In this document: positions 51,604-61,700 of the stretch, one piece after another
How positions within the stretch are numbered: position 1 is the stretch's first letter
Layout: every line of letters begins with the position of its first letter
NCBI RefSeq assembly: GCF_028453695.1
Contig: NC_135777.1
Location: 2,170,001 to 2,234,000, forward strand
Direction: 5' to 3'
Source: Augochlora pura
Lineage: Eukaryota; Arthropoda; Insecta; Hymenoptera; Halictidae
Length of the DNA stretch: 64,000 bases
The notes under the pieces: generated by a model
What the model was told of the DNA's origin: nothing
Seen by the model: only the letters and a program-made list of their open reading frames with translations
The model's database searches: none
Program-made: the position numbers and the translations under genes

Positions 51604-52160
51604 CCTGCTTCAAAGTAGATTGTAGCAGCTTTTATTTTAGTTAAGTTTCAAAGAAATATCTCTACGGGAACATATCTTAAAATTCGTTAGAACTTTTCCT
51701 TTTATTTTGTAAACCCTATGTTGTTACAGATCGAATTTATTTAATTTTTCGAACGGACCTCGTCGTTTTATTGCAATGCAATATACTACAACTTGAAGTA
51801 GACACTTCCAGCTTTTATTTCAGCTAATTTTTATAGCAAACACTTCCGCGAAAACATACCCCAAAATTCATCTAAACTCCAGCTTTGAGTTCGTGTAATA
51901 TTCCTCATCTTCTCCTAGATGTCACAGGTTGACTTCTTTTAATTTTACAAAATAATTTCGTCGTGCTGTTGTACTAATTTACTCTATATTAAAATAGACA
52001 CTTCAAGCTTTCATTTAAACTAAATTGCATAAAAATATCTTCACGAGATCATATCACAGAATTAATCTGAATTATTGCTTTCAGTTCGCGTAATTTGCCT
52101 CGTCTTTTCCCAGTTGTCTAGAGGTTCGTGAATTTATTAAATAATTTAGCAATATAAACA
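51604..52160 (+). repeat. Diverged tandem repeat of ~190-bp units
   Basis: Three units share, in order, AGTAGACACTTCCAGCTTTT, ATTTCAGCTAA, CACTTCCGCGAAAACATA, CAAAATTCATCTAA and CTCATCTTCTCC-like blocks. They start near 51610, 51797 and 51989. No coding frame persists. Confidence 0.75.
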
Positions 52161-53960
52161 TCGATTTGACGCTCCCAAAAAGAACCGAAGACGAAATTAT
52201 TGATTTGCTTTCAATTCATGTAAGTTATACTCAGTCTACGGCCAAGTAATAGAAAATGTTAATAACGTTTCTCCTAGAAATGTGCCATACCTTCGAGCCA
52301 TCTGATTCCATTCCATAAAGAATTCGATATAAGTTCATGCATTTCGAACGATCCATTTAATCTTCCTGCCTTTAAGTAGAACAAGTCAACATTACCTCGG
52401 ACGATCCGGCGAAAGAGAACGCGACCAACGTTTCTCTGGAACCCCATCGCGTCTACCAATACCGACATACCTTATTTTCGATCAATTCGAGATGCGCCTT
52501 TAACAAGACATCAAATAAGTATTCGCTGGGAAAGTGGTATGAACCATCAGAAGTCAGACAAGTCAAAGGAACGTTCGCGCGTTCGCCGCTTTCCTTAGAA
52601 TTCTACCGCGTCTATCAACCCTTGCGTAGCCGACACCGAGTAGCCATTGACTTGGAACTTGAAAAGAGACATTTATTAACGCTACAAGTACCGAATCCTA
52701 AACGCGACTATTGTACGATATTTTAAACATAGTATTTTATAACTGCAATAACAAACAACCTACTAAATACATATGTTACTCGCATCTCTCAGATCGAAAT
52801 TAAATTCTACCGATCTATCATTGATATTTAAACATCTATGTAAAATATATACATTTTTAGAGTAACCGTTAATAACAAAGAAACGCTGATCCACGTAGCT
52901 ATGAAATAAATCACAGTGCAAGAGGTTAACCGACGAACGTCTGCGAGCAATTCCAAACGATCTATCGATTCTATTCGACAGAGTGTCATAGATCGTGGCG
53001 CGGACAAATTTCCGAGTTCTGATAGTTTACGATCCCGATCAATCTGTCAATCCCGATGTCCACCGGTCAGCCTAAGCAAACCGCCAGAAATACATGCGAC
53101 TAAACCTATCCTGGATAGAACGAAAACTAACGAAATAAAATAAAAAAAAAAAAAAAGAAAAAAAAAGACGAGCGTATCCGACGGAAATGAGAGCGCTACG
53201 GTCCTGTCTCTGTTTCGATCGACCATAGCCAGCGGCGGTTGTGTGTCCGAGGTCCGTAGCCCGGGAAATTAAATTTCCCATGGCGCGAGCGGGAGCGCGA
53301 GCGCGGCACGAGCGTCGACGCGACTGCCAGGCTAGCCCGATGGACGGGCTGCATTGCAGTCGGCGGTTTGGCAATCCAACTGCGGTCGGATCGATGCGTA
53401 TTTCTCCGCGAGGGCGAAGCCTGCACCAACCCTTCGGTTCCGGCGCGCGGCGCGGATAGCACGACTCGGCCCGGCGTTTTCCTTCTTTCGCGGGGCCCGC
53501 GCCCGAATAACGAGCCGCCCACGGCCCTGCCGCGCCCCGTGGCACCCTCGGCGCCCGCGATCGCTAATTGCGTTGTCACCGATCCCGGCCCGAGAACAGG
53601 GGAACACACCGGGCCGAACCGCGCGAATCGCTGAAATTAACGCCCTCCGGTCTGTTGCTCCCGCCGTTCTCAGTCAGAACCAACAATTTGGCGGACTGCT
53701 AAACCGACGGATAATTTCCGCGCCTATTGCGAATTGGCCGGGGAGTTTCCAGAGACTTGGCTCCTGCCAACTACGACTTGGTCGCATTGTTTATTAACCG
53801 GCAACTTCGATCGACTGGGGCCGACCCGCTGCCGATACGAGCCACGCGCGACTAATTACCTGGATTTTCGGCTCCGTCGTCGGCCGAAATTCGACGCCAT
53901 TTATGATTCAACTGCGGACCTTGTGCGTACGCGATACGTAGAATATGTTAATCGTGACAA
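52160..53960. other. Spacer with strong CpG block (53160-53900)
   Basis: An A-rich tract at 53139-53166 precedes a very GC-rich block with ORFs open on both strands. It could be a promoter-type CpG region, but no flanking exon was found. Confidence 0.4.
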
Positions 53961-54130
53961 TATTAGGAGTTTAGAGTATCTAGAATTGGGATATATTGAA
54001 TCACGATATCCAGAATCAGAATATCTAGAATCAGGATATCTAGAATCAAGATATCCAGAATCAGAATATCCAGAATCAGAATATCTAGAATCAGGATATC
54101 TAATATCAAGATACCTAGAATTGGAATATA
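53960..54130 (+). repeat. 15-bp minisatellite (ATATCTAGAATCAGG), left part
   Basis: Units of 15 bases read as ESGYL/ESRYP pentapeptides in one frame and continue on the right of the Tc1 element at about 54815-54860. The ORF at 53734-54213 is a by-product. Confidence 0.88.
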
Positions 54131-54808
54131 CAGTCAATCCCATAAGTATTCGTACCCCAATCGCTTATAAGAGAAATCTGTTGAAATCAAGGAAATCAAA
54201 AATTTTGCAATAAACTTTTTATTATCTTAATTAATATTTTTGGATGTGACGGAGGAGGAAAAGTTTGGAGAAAGCCTAGTACAGAACTAGAATTAAAAAG
54301 TGTACAACCAACTCTAAAGCACGGCGTAGACTCCGTGATGGTGTGGGGTTATATAGCGGCACCCGGAGTGGGCAAACTTGTCTTTATCGATGGAATTTTG
54401 GATAAGATAAAGTATAAAAATATACTCGAAGGAAATCTGCACTCAACTGCGATTAAGCTTGGTCTGGAATATGACTTCTATTTTCAGAACGACAACGACC
54501 CGAAGCATACAGCTCAGATTGTTCGTGAGTGGATACTTTACCACGTTCTCCATTTTTTACATACACCTCCTCAGAGTCCAAATACAAATCCTATAGAAAA
54601 TTTATGGACAGAAATGGATGAAAGACTACACGAGCATGAAATTTTCAATAAACAAATGCTAAAAAATAAAATTTTGGAAGGTTGGAATAGTATTGCACCA
54701 AATATCGCACTAAAACTGGTAGAAAGTATGCCAAAACGATTAAACGATGTAATAAGGCTTATATAATATTGTAATATAATTATGTAATAATACTTATGGG
54801 ACTGACAG
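54131..54808 (+). mobile_element. Internally deleted Tc1-type DNA transposon, copy 2, with both terminal repeats
   Basis: The terminal repeats CAGTCAATCCCATAAGTA (left) and TACTTATGGGACTGACAG (right) are flanked by TA, the Tc1/mariner target. From about 54237 a frame encodes the C-terminal half of a DDE transposase: NIFGCDGGGKVW, then MVWGYIAAPGVGKL, NDNDPKHTA and NPIENLW. The spacing of the last two acidic residues is 34, as in DD34E. The N-terminal DNA-binding domains and the first catalytic Asp are missing, so the copy cannot encode a working enzyme. It sits inside a TATCTAGAATCAG-type minisatellite that resumes on its right side. Confidence 0.88.
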
Positions 54809-56062
54809 TATAATATAATCAGAATATTCAGATTCAGAATATCTGGAATCAAAATGCTTAGAATAAATTAAAAGTTTATCCTAACCAGTGGTATTGTTTA
54901 CCTCAGAACTGACAAGTTGAATTTCTGTACGACTGTGCACACATGTTAATTAACAAGATTGAAGAGGATAAACAAGAATAGTGTGATCCGAATCTAGAGA
55001 TCCAGACAAAAATACCAGTGAGTCTATATAATTTAGAATGTAAGATACCTACGACTTGAAGTGACTCCATTGTCGTCTACATGCCATTCAATCAAATCAA
55101 GCTTCCCACATCCATCTCGTGTATTCCTCATTAGATCTTGTGGAGGGATGTTTCAGAAAGGGCGTGGAATAGCTTGTACGGTTTCTTCGGCTAGGAGGTC
55201 GGCCTCCCCGTTGCCGGGTAATCTCTCATGTGAGGGAACCCACATAAACCTTGTCCTATGCAGCAGCTGAACATTAATTGTAGAAATAGCAAGCTCTTTT
55301 CTCACATCAAAAATGTAGTTATGTTGTCACAAGAGAGAATGAGTACTTTGTATAGAATATATTACATTGGAAATAAGTTTATACAATTTAGAAGAGGCTT
55401 GTCAGAATGACACACAATTTCGTCTAAATAATAAATTGTCGAGATAGATTTACCATTGCATGGGTTAATGCTTATCCAGGCTTAAACCTAACAAAATCTT
55501 ATATCTGCACATGTATTTCATTTCTCTATTATTTTATTTATATAATATATCCATTATTATTTATATTATATTGTCAGATATAAAGTTTTGTTAATTTTTT
55601 TTTAAAGATGCAGTGGTGAAAAGCTCAAACTGTTCGCCAAATTACCGACAGTATAGTGTGTTTCCACGAAAAATAAATACGTTAGCAAAAAGCGAATATT
55701 CTGTATACTTCATTTCTACTACAAATACTGAATATCATTTGCAGGTAATAAAGGCATACAGAGGGTAAACATTTAAATGATGAAAATAGTGTTAACAGTT
55801 CAACAATTAGTTTTTTATCAACAGTTAGTTTTACTACTTATATTGTTAGCGATGGTGGCACGATATATAAGAACTACATTAAAAGATTTATTGAAGAATT
55901 AAGGGACAAAGAAAAACTTGCTCTGAAATGTACAGGACACTCGGTTCTTGCTAACGTGTCTATTTTTCGTGAAACATCGGTAAGAGTGAGCGCTACACGA
56001 GATGATAAGGGAGTAAATGATTAATACTAGCGATATCTGGCTATATATAGGATACTACGATA

Positions 56063-56480
56063 ACTAGCGTAGAAGCTGAAAGAGCGTTTTCGACAGCTGG
56101 CAATTTTTGTACAAAACCACGTTCCAGGCTTAATGGCAATACAATTGATGCATTATGTTTCTTGCGATCACATTTTAAAAATTTGTAATAGTAACACCGA
56201 CTGAATAATGATATTTATACTTTTCTGTGATTTAAAGAAATAAGATGATCTTTTACTTTTTTGTGATTCTTTCTATAGTGATATAATTTATAAGTTGCAT
56301 ATAAATTTTTGTGATATTTACTCTTTATAATAAAGCTGGCATAATAAAACAAAGAAACACCTAGGTTTTCTTTCTTTTTCTAAAATTCCTAATACCGGTA
56401 TCAAAACCGGTATCCCGGTATTAAGATCTAAAAATACCGAATACCGGTATTGAACTTTTGGTCCGGTATTGCAATCCCTA
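56063..56480 (+). mobile_element. hAT transposon 3' end: dimerisation-domain remnant plus terminal region
   Basis: At 56063-56188 a frame reads TSVEAERAFSTAGNFCTKPR and goes on to LNGNTIDALCFLRSHF before a stop. This is the conserved C-terminal hAT dimerisation motif (ER-FS-AG...L-F-). At 56395-56475 the non-coding end carries repeated ACCGGTAT/ATACCGGT palindromes, and the sequence closes with GCAATCCCTA, a plausible hAT terminal repeat. The 5' part of the transposase is degraded; remnants may reach back to about 55850. Confidence 0.78.
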
Positions 56481-56935
56481 GGTACGGAAAAGCTCATACT
56501 ATGGAATGTTAGTACGGATTCCAAGTTTGTTACCAAATGAATTGCAGAGAACTGTTCGTTAGAATTTGCTGCGTCGATATAATGTTTATAACATAAATGA
56601 TAACAGTCAAAAGTAGAATGAAACTTCAACATGCAGTTAATTATTTTGTAGTATGTTGTCAACTATTTCTTTATGCAATATTAATATAGCCGACTTTCCT
56701 GAACAATATTGTTCTTTTGGTAAATTCATATTTGCCCTAATTACGATCTAATAATTTTTTTCGATGACTCTGTATTGATCATGCAAGGTAGATTTAGTTT
56801 GCCATCCAATCGAACAGGCGCTTCTAAATTAATTAACCGTTTAATTGGCTAGTAAATGGTTTAATAATCATTTTATATCCACGCAAACGATTAGATATTA
56901 TGTATTAAGTTTAAATTTATATTATGTATTAAGCT

Positions 56936-57037
56936 CGGATATAATTAACACAATAATATGTTTTAACTTTGTGCAAAAATAAAGAAACATAAATAGGTTA
57001 GATGGCTGAGAGTAAACATACGGCTGCAAAGGGTTAA
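56936..57037. mobile_element. 5'-truncated MITE of the CCCTTTGCGGCCGTA family
   Basis: The right end TACGGCTGCAAAGGGTTAA is the inverse of the left end at 45547 (18 of 19). The interior also matches the 45547-45771 copy. The left end is lost. Confidence 0.66.
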
Positions 57038-57302
57038 TCATCCACGGATCAACAGTAACGGTCGCGTTGCGATGTAATCGATGGTCGATTCCACAGTTTG
57101 AACATTCAGCTTTCGTCTACCTTCATACTTGCCAGTGTACTTCAAATCGTATTTCGGTAATGTCTCCTCTCTTGAACTAAATTGACAAGAACATGGTAAA
57201 TATCGCGAACTATTTTGACAAAGGGAATCCTGTCAAAGTGTCGTAATCCAAAATTCTCGGCAACACAGATAAATTACCGACGGATAGGTCGATAAATTAA
57301 AT

Positions 57303-57759
57303 ATGAGTTCCGATCTGCTGCCGGAATGGTTGAACCTCATCCTGGACGACGTGGAATCTACCCTGTGTCTGCCGATTCTGATCGTGATGCTCCTCTGCAC
57401 CGTTCAGTTCATAGTTAACCATACGATGGACATAGGGTGCACGTTCTATCAGTCTATAAAGCCGAGTTCGGACGAGGAGGGAGAGGAGAAGGGCGAGGAT
57501 TTGATCACGAAATTCAAAGGTCCGTTCAGCGCCCTTTTCGACTGCTCTCGCGGCATCACCCTACTTTCTCCTTAATTTCTCTTTCCCTCCGTGACGTTAT
57601 TTGTTTAAATCGGACACGCGTTCTACAGGGATCTTAGCTGGTTGGGGTATCGGTCAACCCCCAGCCGACGTCAACTTCGAAGAAACCTCAGCGTCCCAGC
57701 CGAACAGACAGAATTCGCAAGACGAGGACTGGGACTACTGCGAAGAGGATGACGAATGA
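57303..57759 (+). CDS. Small single-pass membrane protein with acidic C-terminus, two coding exons
   Basis: I do not recognise the family. Exon 1 (57303-57519) and exon 2 (57629-57759) are joined across a 109-nt intron. The acceptor TTCTACAG is good; the donor GTCCGT is weak. Phases agree, with G + GG giving Gly73. The 115-residue product starts MSSDLLPEWLNLILDDVEST, then has one hydrophobic helix at about 21-38 (LCLPILIVMLLCTVQFIV), a Ser/Glu-rich loop (SSDEEGEEKGED), a short GILAGWGIG segment, and a very acidic end (DEDWDYCEEDDE). The ATG has A at -3. The unspliced reading would instead end after GITLLSP at 57575. Amphipathic segment, helix and acidic tail in this order argue for a real small integral membrane protein. 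The start and donor need transcript support. Confidence 0.62.
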
Positions 57760-60700
57760 TTGCAACTGTCCTAAACGTCCTGAATCATGAACGTCGCTTT
57801 TGTATCGTCTCGAGTCACGATCGAATTACCAACCTCGGAATGCCTCGCCGGTGAACGTCTTACCTTAGCTCCTCGTTCCAGCTTCTTCCGAGAACTCGGA
57901 CACTCTGCCACTGGTCTTCCATAATCTCCGATGTAAATTTGTATTTTGTAAATTCGACAGGTTGCGAAGCAGAACAGTCGCAACGAAAATGATAAATTCT
58001 TTATTAACTCGTGGATGATCAGTTTCTGCGTAAGAAAAGATGAGCCAAGTAAAGGAAACAGGATTTAAACAATTTATTTGTCATCCGCAGTGCAAAAAGG
58101 GAGAGAAAATGTTCATCGAATCGATTGGTTGTTCGAGGATACGCGCGCCCAGGGGGAGGCGTTCCCGCTGCGCGGGCGTCGCCTCGAGCAGCCAATCACC
58201 GTTGTCGACCGTTTCGTGGGTCTCACGGTCGAAAAAAGGAAATCCATCGTGATCGTTCGGTTTACTTCGTCTGATTTAATGAAAATCCATTTTTTATCGA
58301 GAAAGAGACACGTACGTATATATAAACAGCGGTATTTGAACACTCGTTGAGCCTCGATCCAGTCTAGCGATCGAACGGTTCTGCATTCACGTGGACTGAG
58401 GTCGACTGGACTTGGTCCGTGTCACGATAACGGAGAAACGAAATTAGATAAAAAGTTCGAGTTCGATGGTTCGTGAAAGTTCACCGTCGAGACCAACACG
58501 CCCCTCCGTGCCTCGCGCGCGCACGCGCGGCACGATCGGCTCGCATTAAAATTAAGCGATTCCGAACGCGTCGGTTAAACGAGTTCCTTAACGAGTTATG
58601 CTAGGACAGACCGTTCTCGTAGCTGCCTGATCGTCCGTTCTCCTAAACTTTACGATATCTGTCTTTTTTTTTTTATTTTGTAACAATATTAAGTGAACCG
58701 CCTCTGTGGGCCGCGGTTTAAGGCTGTGTCTTTCCTGTCCTTCTACACCGCCTCTTTCCTCGGCTTGAGAAAAACAATTTCCGAACGAAAACAGAATGCG
58801 AAGCTCCGAGTCTAACCGCGAGACGGCCAATCGCGGTCTATCACCCGAGGATAAATAGAGAGAACGAGCTCAGAGGTTGGGGAAAGTGGGCGGAGCACAG
58901 AACACGTGGGCGGAGCGACTCCAAGCAGATTTTCACCGCGAGATGGGTGCTGACTGAACGAAACTGCAGAATTGAATTCGAGAAACGGAAAATTACAGCA
59001 GCCGATGGGGCGGTGGAAATGCTTCTTTTTGCATCGAATAAACTTTTCGGCGAAATAACAGATCGGCGCGGACTTCTCGATGGACTCGCTGTTAGATACG
59101 TGGAAATTCTCAGCGGTCTGCTCGCAACGTAAATATCGAGTTTTGTCCAGCCAGCGCGGTCAGTTCGAAAATTCCGCGTGAAAACTGACACTGCGGAGGA
59201 AGAGGCAATATAGTTCCCATAGTCCGATAGTTTCGCAGAGGTGTTCGTACAAAGTAAGTTCCCCGCCAGCGAATTCGCAGTCCCGGCTGGCACTTGTGTA
59301 ACCTAGCAACGATAATAGTAAGAAGAAGAGTATCAGCAGCGATAAGAGAGTATTGATTAGTGTTACAGTAACGGTCGTTATAATTTAAACGGTAGAAATC
59401 TAGCGTCTTTCTTTCTGCCGGGCACCGAGAACTCGTGGAGCTATTGATGCACCCCTGCCGGCCTCTAATTCGTTACGGAGATTCTGTACACCGGTAGTGA
59501 AGATGTCGACTTTCTCCTGGCTATCACCCGTTTACAGAAAGCACACCTGTCTCCGTGATCCTTTGATTAACTATCGTCCACCATCCATTCCTCTGCTGTA
59601 CACCGTCATCCTTTGTTATATGCCAACGGACGTTCCGCACAGAAATTCTCGCCGGCTCGTCACTTTTCTCTCACTGCTTCAGTTTTGCCACCTTGCGAGC
59701 AAGATCGAAGACAATCAACACCTTCGGGATGACAACTCGAATTGGCATACAGAAATAGATAGAAATATTCAAGTATCGATCGACGTCGCTTTTTAACTCT
59801 GTCGAGCTATAGTAGCTGCCAATTTGATATTTGGAATATACAGGATGTGCAAAAAGTCGCTTGCAATTGGATGTTAAACATTGTTAAAGAATTTATAACA
59901 TTGAAAACTTTTCGATATGAATTGGTTAATTTTGACTGACTGTTACTTTACAAGAGACCATTTTTGTTTAAATTAAAGCTAGGAACTTCAACTTTAAGGT
60001 GATGTTCTTGGATCTTAAATTTGGCGCCTTTTTGCCATTTTGACGCTTTTTAATACGGGACCATGTTTGTTACGTTGAAAATTTCCGTGGTTGAACATTT
60101 ACAGCTGAATGATCGCTAACCCTTTATCGATCGAATTCTTTTTTTAAATATCTATCTGCAGACAATTCGCGAGACATTTATTTTGATATTTCAGGTTGAC
60201 AGTGTTGTCAACCGTCATTAATATTGTTACTGGTTATATTAGAGACTTTATATAATTAAGACGTATACGTCATTTTGTGAAGAAACTAAAATTAATTGGT
60301 AAAATGTCAATATATTAGCATGTGATCTGACAGTTACACGGACTCATAGAAGGTTAACATTTCCGCTTTAATTAAAAGGAAAAGAAACTTGACTGTGATT
60401 TCTTTTTTACAAAGTTACGGTACTTTAAAGCAACCCTTCAAGATGTAACATTGACACAGCCTTGTATTGATATAATGAAAACAGGGCACGTATTAGTATG
60501 CAGTAACAGAGCAACCTTGACATCCTGTATATTCATGCACGTTTCTAGTAATTTTATGAATTTTAACGAGTCTCTTCTTTAACCCATTAACTGCCGACCT
60601 CCATTTCGGGATTTTGAAATTTTACGCACACTATTTAACGTCGTTCTTACAACGAAATCATTTGTAAGTTGAACGCAACAAAATGATCATATTTGAATCA

Positions 60701-61175
60701 TGATATCCTTTGTTCAATTCTTATATTATAATTAAATGCCATACGCAAATATGAAATTTAGAACATACAAAATAATTCGTGCAATAAACGAAAACTATTT
60801 CCTATTACTTTTCATTTATGTAACCTGCCACGAATACCATTTCGGACATTTTAAAAAATATAATACATGTTTGAAAACAAAACATAAATTGAATATAATT
60901 ATATTGTTACAGAACTTTTTGTGCATATATATATAACTTTTTCAAAGAGAATTCTAAAAGAGAAAAAATTAGCAGTTGATGGATTAAGAATTGTGGGAGC
61001 GAGTATAAGACTACTTCAAACATCATCTGACACTCGATCATTTTTTTTTAAAAAAGATTCCGTCCCGAAAGTGTTGAGGAGTTGCCCACCGGTGCGTACT
61101 CGGCGTGAATGCTCAACGGCTGCGTCCGTGCAGGTCCATTCTCTCAAGATCAGCCCAAATTCGATAGTTGCAGCG
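57760..61175. other. Spacer between the small membrane protein and the potassium channel
   Basis: It has GC-rich patches at 58100-58570 and 58840-59300 and an AT-rich right half with the candidate element at 59838-60531. The 3' UTRs of both converging genes must lie at its two ends. No further gene was seen. Confidence 0.5.
59838..60531. mobile_element. Candidate DNA element with TACAGGATGT ends
   Basis: TATACAGGATGTGCAAAAAG at the left is mirrored by TTGACATCCTGTATAT at the right. This type of end is common in insect DNA-transposon derivatives. No ORF was found inside. The short terminal match keeps confidence modest. Confidence 0.45.
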
Positions 61176-61697
61176 TCACATGAAAACGTTGTCCATGCCG
61201 GAGACGTTCTTCCTGGTTGGGGTGGATGTGACGCCCTCGTCCTCGAAGGTGACCATCTTCTCGCGACTCCTGGTCGCAGTCCCGGTGCACTCTAGCAGCC
61301 TGGACTGGTTCGACGGGTTGGCAACGGACGTCAACGGGGGCGTGAGGGCTGCGGAGGGTCGCAATACTGACGAGGGCGGCGGGGGTGGTACCGCCATGTC
61401 GGTGACCGCCGCCGCGGCCAGGTTGAACTCGCTGACGCTTCTCGGCACGAAGTATTCGAAGTGCAACGAGCTCTCCTGCTGGCGGTGTTGATGATGCTGG
61501 TGATGGTACTGCGTCGGCGACAGGCAGCTCCGTCTCAAGGACTGGGCGCGCTGGAACTGCTGCACCGACGAGTTCCTCGCGTCCGTGACGACGGACTTCT
61601 TCCGTGGCAGAGAATGGTGGCCGGGCGACGGTTTTATGGCAGTGTTGGATGCATGGGCCAGAAGCTTCCCGTCACCGGGACTCCTGGCCTGATGCTG
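61176..61697 (-). CDS. Candidate stop-codon readthrough extension of the K2P channel (173 codons)
   Basis: Directly after the UGA at 61700-61698, the same frame stays open for 173 sense codons to UGA at 61178-61176. The encoded stretch looks like real cytosolic protein rather than chance. It has basic serine patches (SLPRKKSVVTDARNSS, AQSLRRSCLSP), a His/Gln run, the segment SLHFEYFVPRSVSEFNL, a proline run, and a charged end that includes KMVTFEDEG. No splice donor/acceptor pair of plausible intron length lies around the UGA that would remove it. Translation would need UGA decoding, most likely programmed readthrough. Other possibilities are A-to-I editing of UGA to UGG, a sequencing error, or a separate spliced isoform using the internal acceptor CTGACAG at 61695-61694. 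That the region is coding is fairly secure; the mechanism is inference. Confidence 0.72.
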   Translation of the reverse strand, partial: QHQARSPGDGKLLAHASNTAIKPSPGHHSLPRKKSVVTDARNSSVQQFQRAQSLRRSCLSPTQYHHQHHQHRQQESSLHFEYFVPRSVSEFNLAAAAVTDMAVPPPPPSSVLRPSAALTPPLTSVANPSNQSRLLECTGTATRSREKMVTFEDEGVTSTPTRKNVSGMDNVFM

Positions 61698-61700
61698 TCA
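61656..61700 (-). promoter_or_regulatory. UGA-C stop with downstream stem-loop (readthrough element)
   Basis: The stop is UGA followed by CAG. After an 8-nt spacer comes a hairpin: the 5' arm 61689-61676 (GGCCAGGAGUCCCG) pairs with 61671-61667 (CGGGA) and 61664-61656 (CUUCUGGCC). There are 14 base pairs with one G-U, a 2-nt bulge (AG), and a GUGA loop of GNRA type. Known readthrough sites favour UGA with a 3' C, and several carry a stem-loop starting about 8 nt after the stop. The pairing is seen directly; its function is inferred. Confidence 0.7.

Noticed and set aside
53734..54213. 159-codon ORF with repeated Glu-Ser-Xaa-Tyr pentapeptides
   Set aside because: The repeat part is a 15-bp minisatellite read in frame, and the N-terminal part has no recognisable domain.
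61698..61700. UGA read as selenocysteine
   Set aside because: K2P channels are not known selenoproteins, no SECIS-like element was identified by eye, and hymenopterans are generally reported to lack selenoproteins; readthrough or editing fits better.
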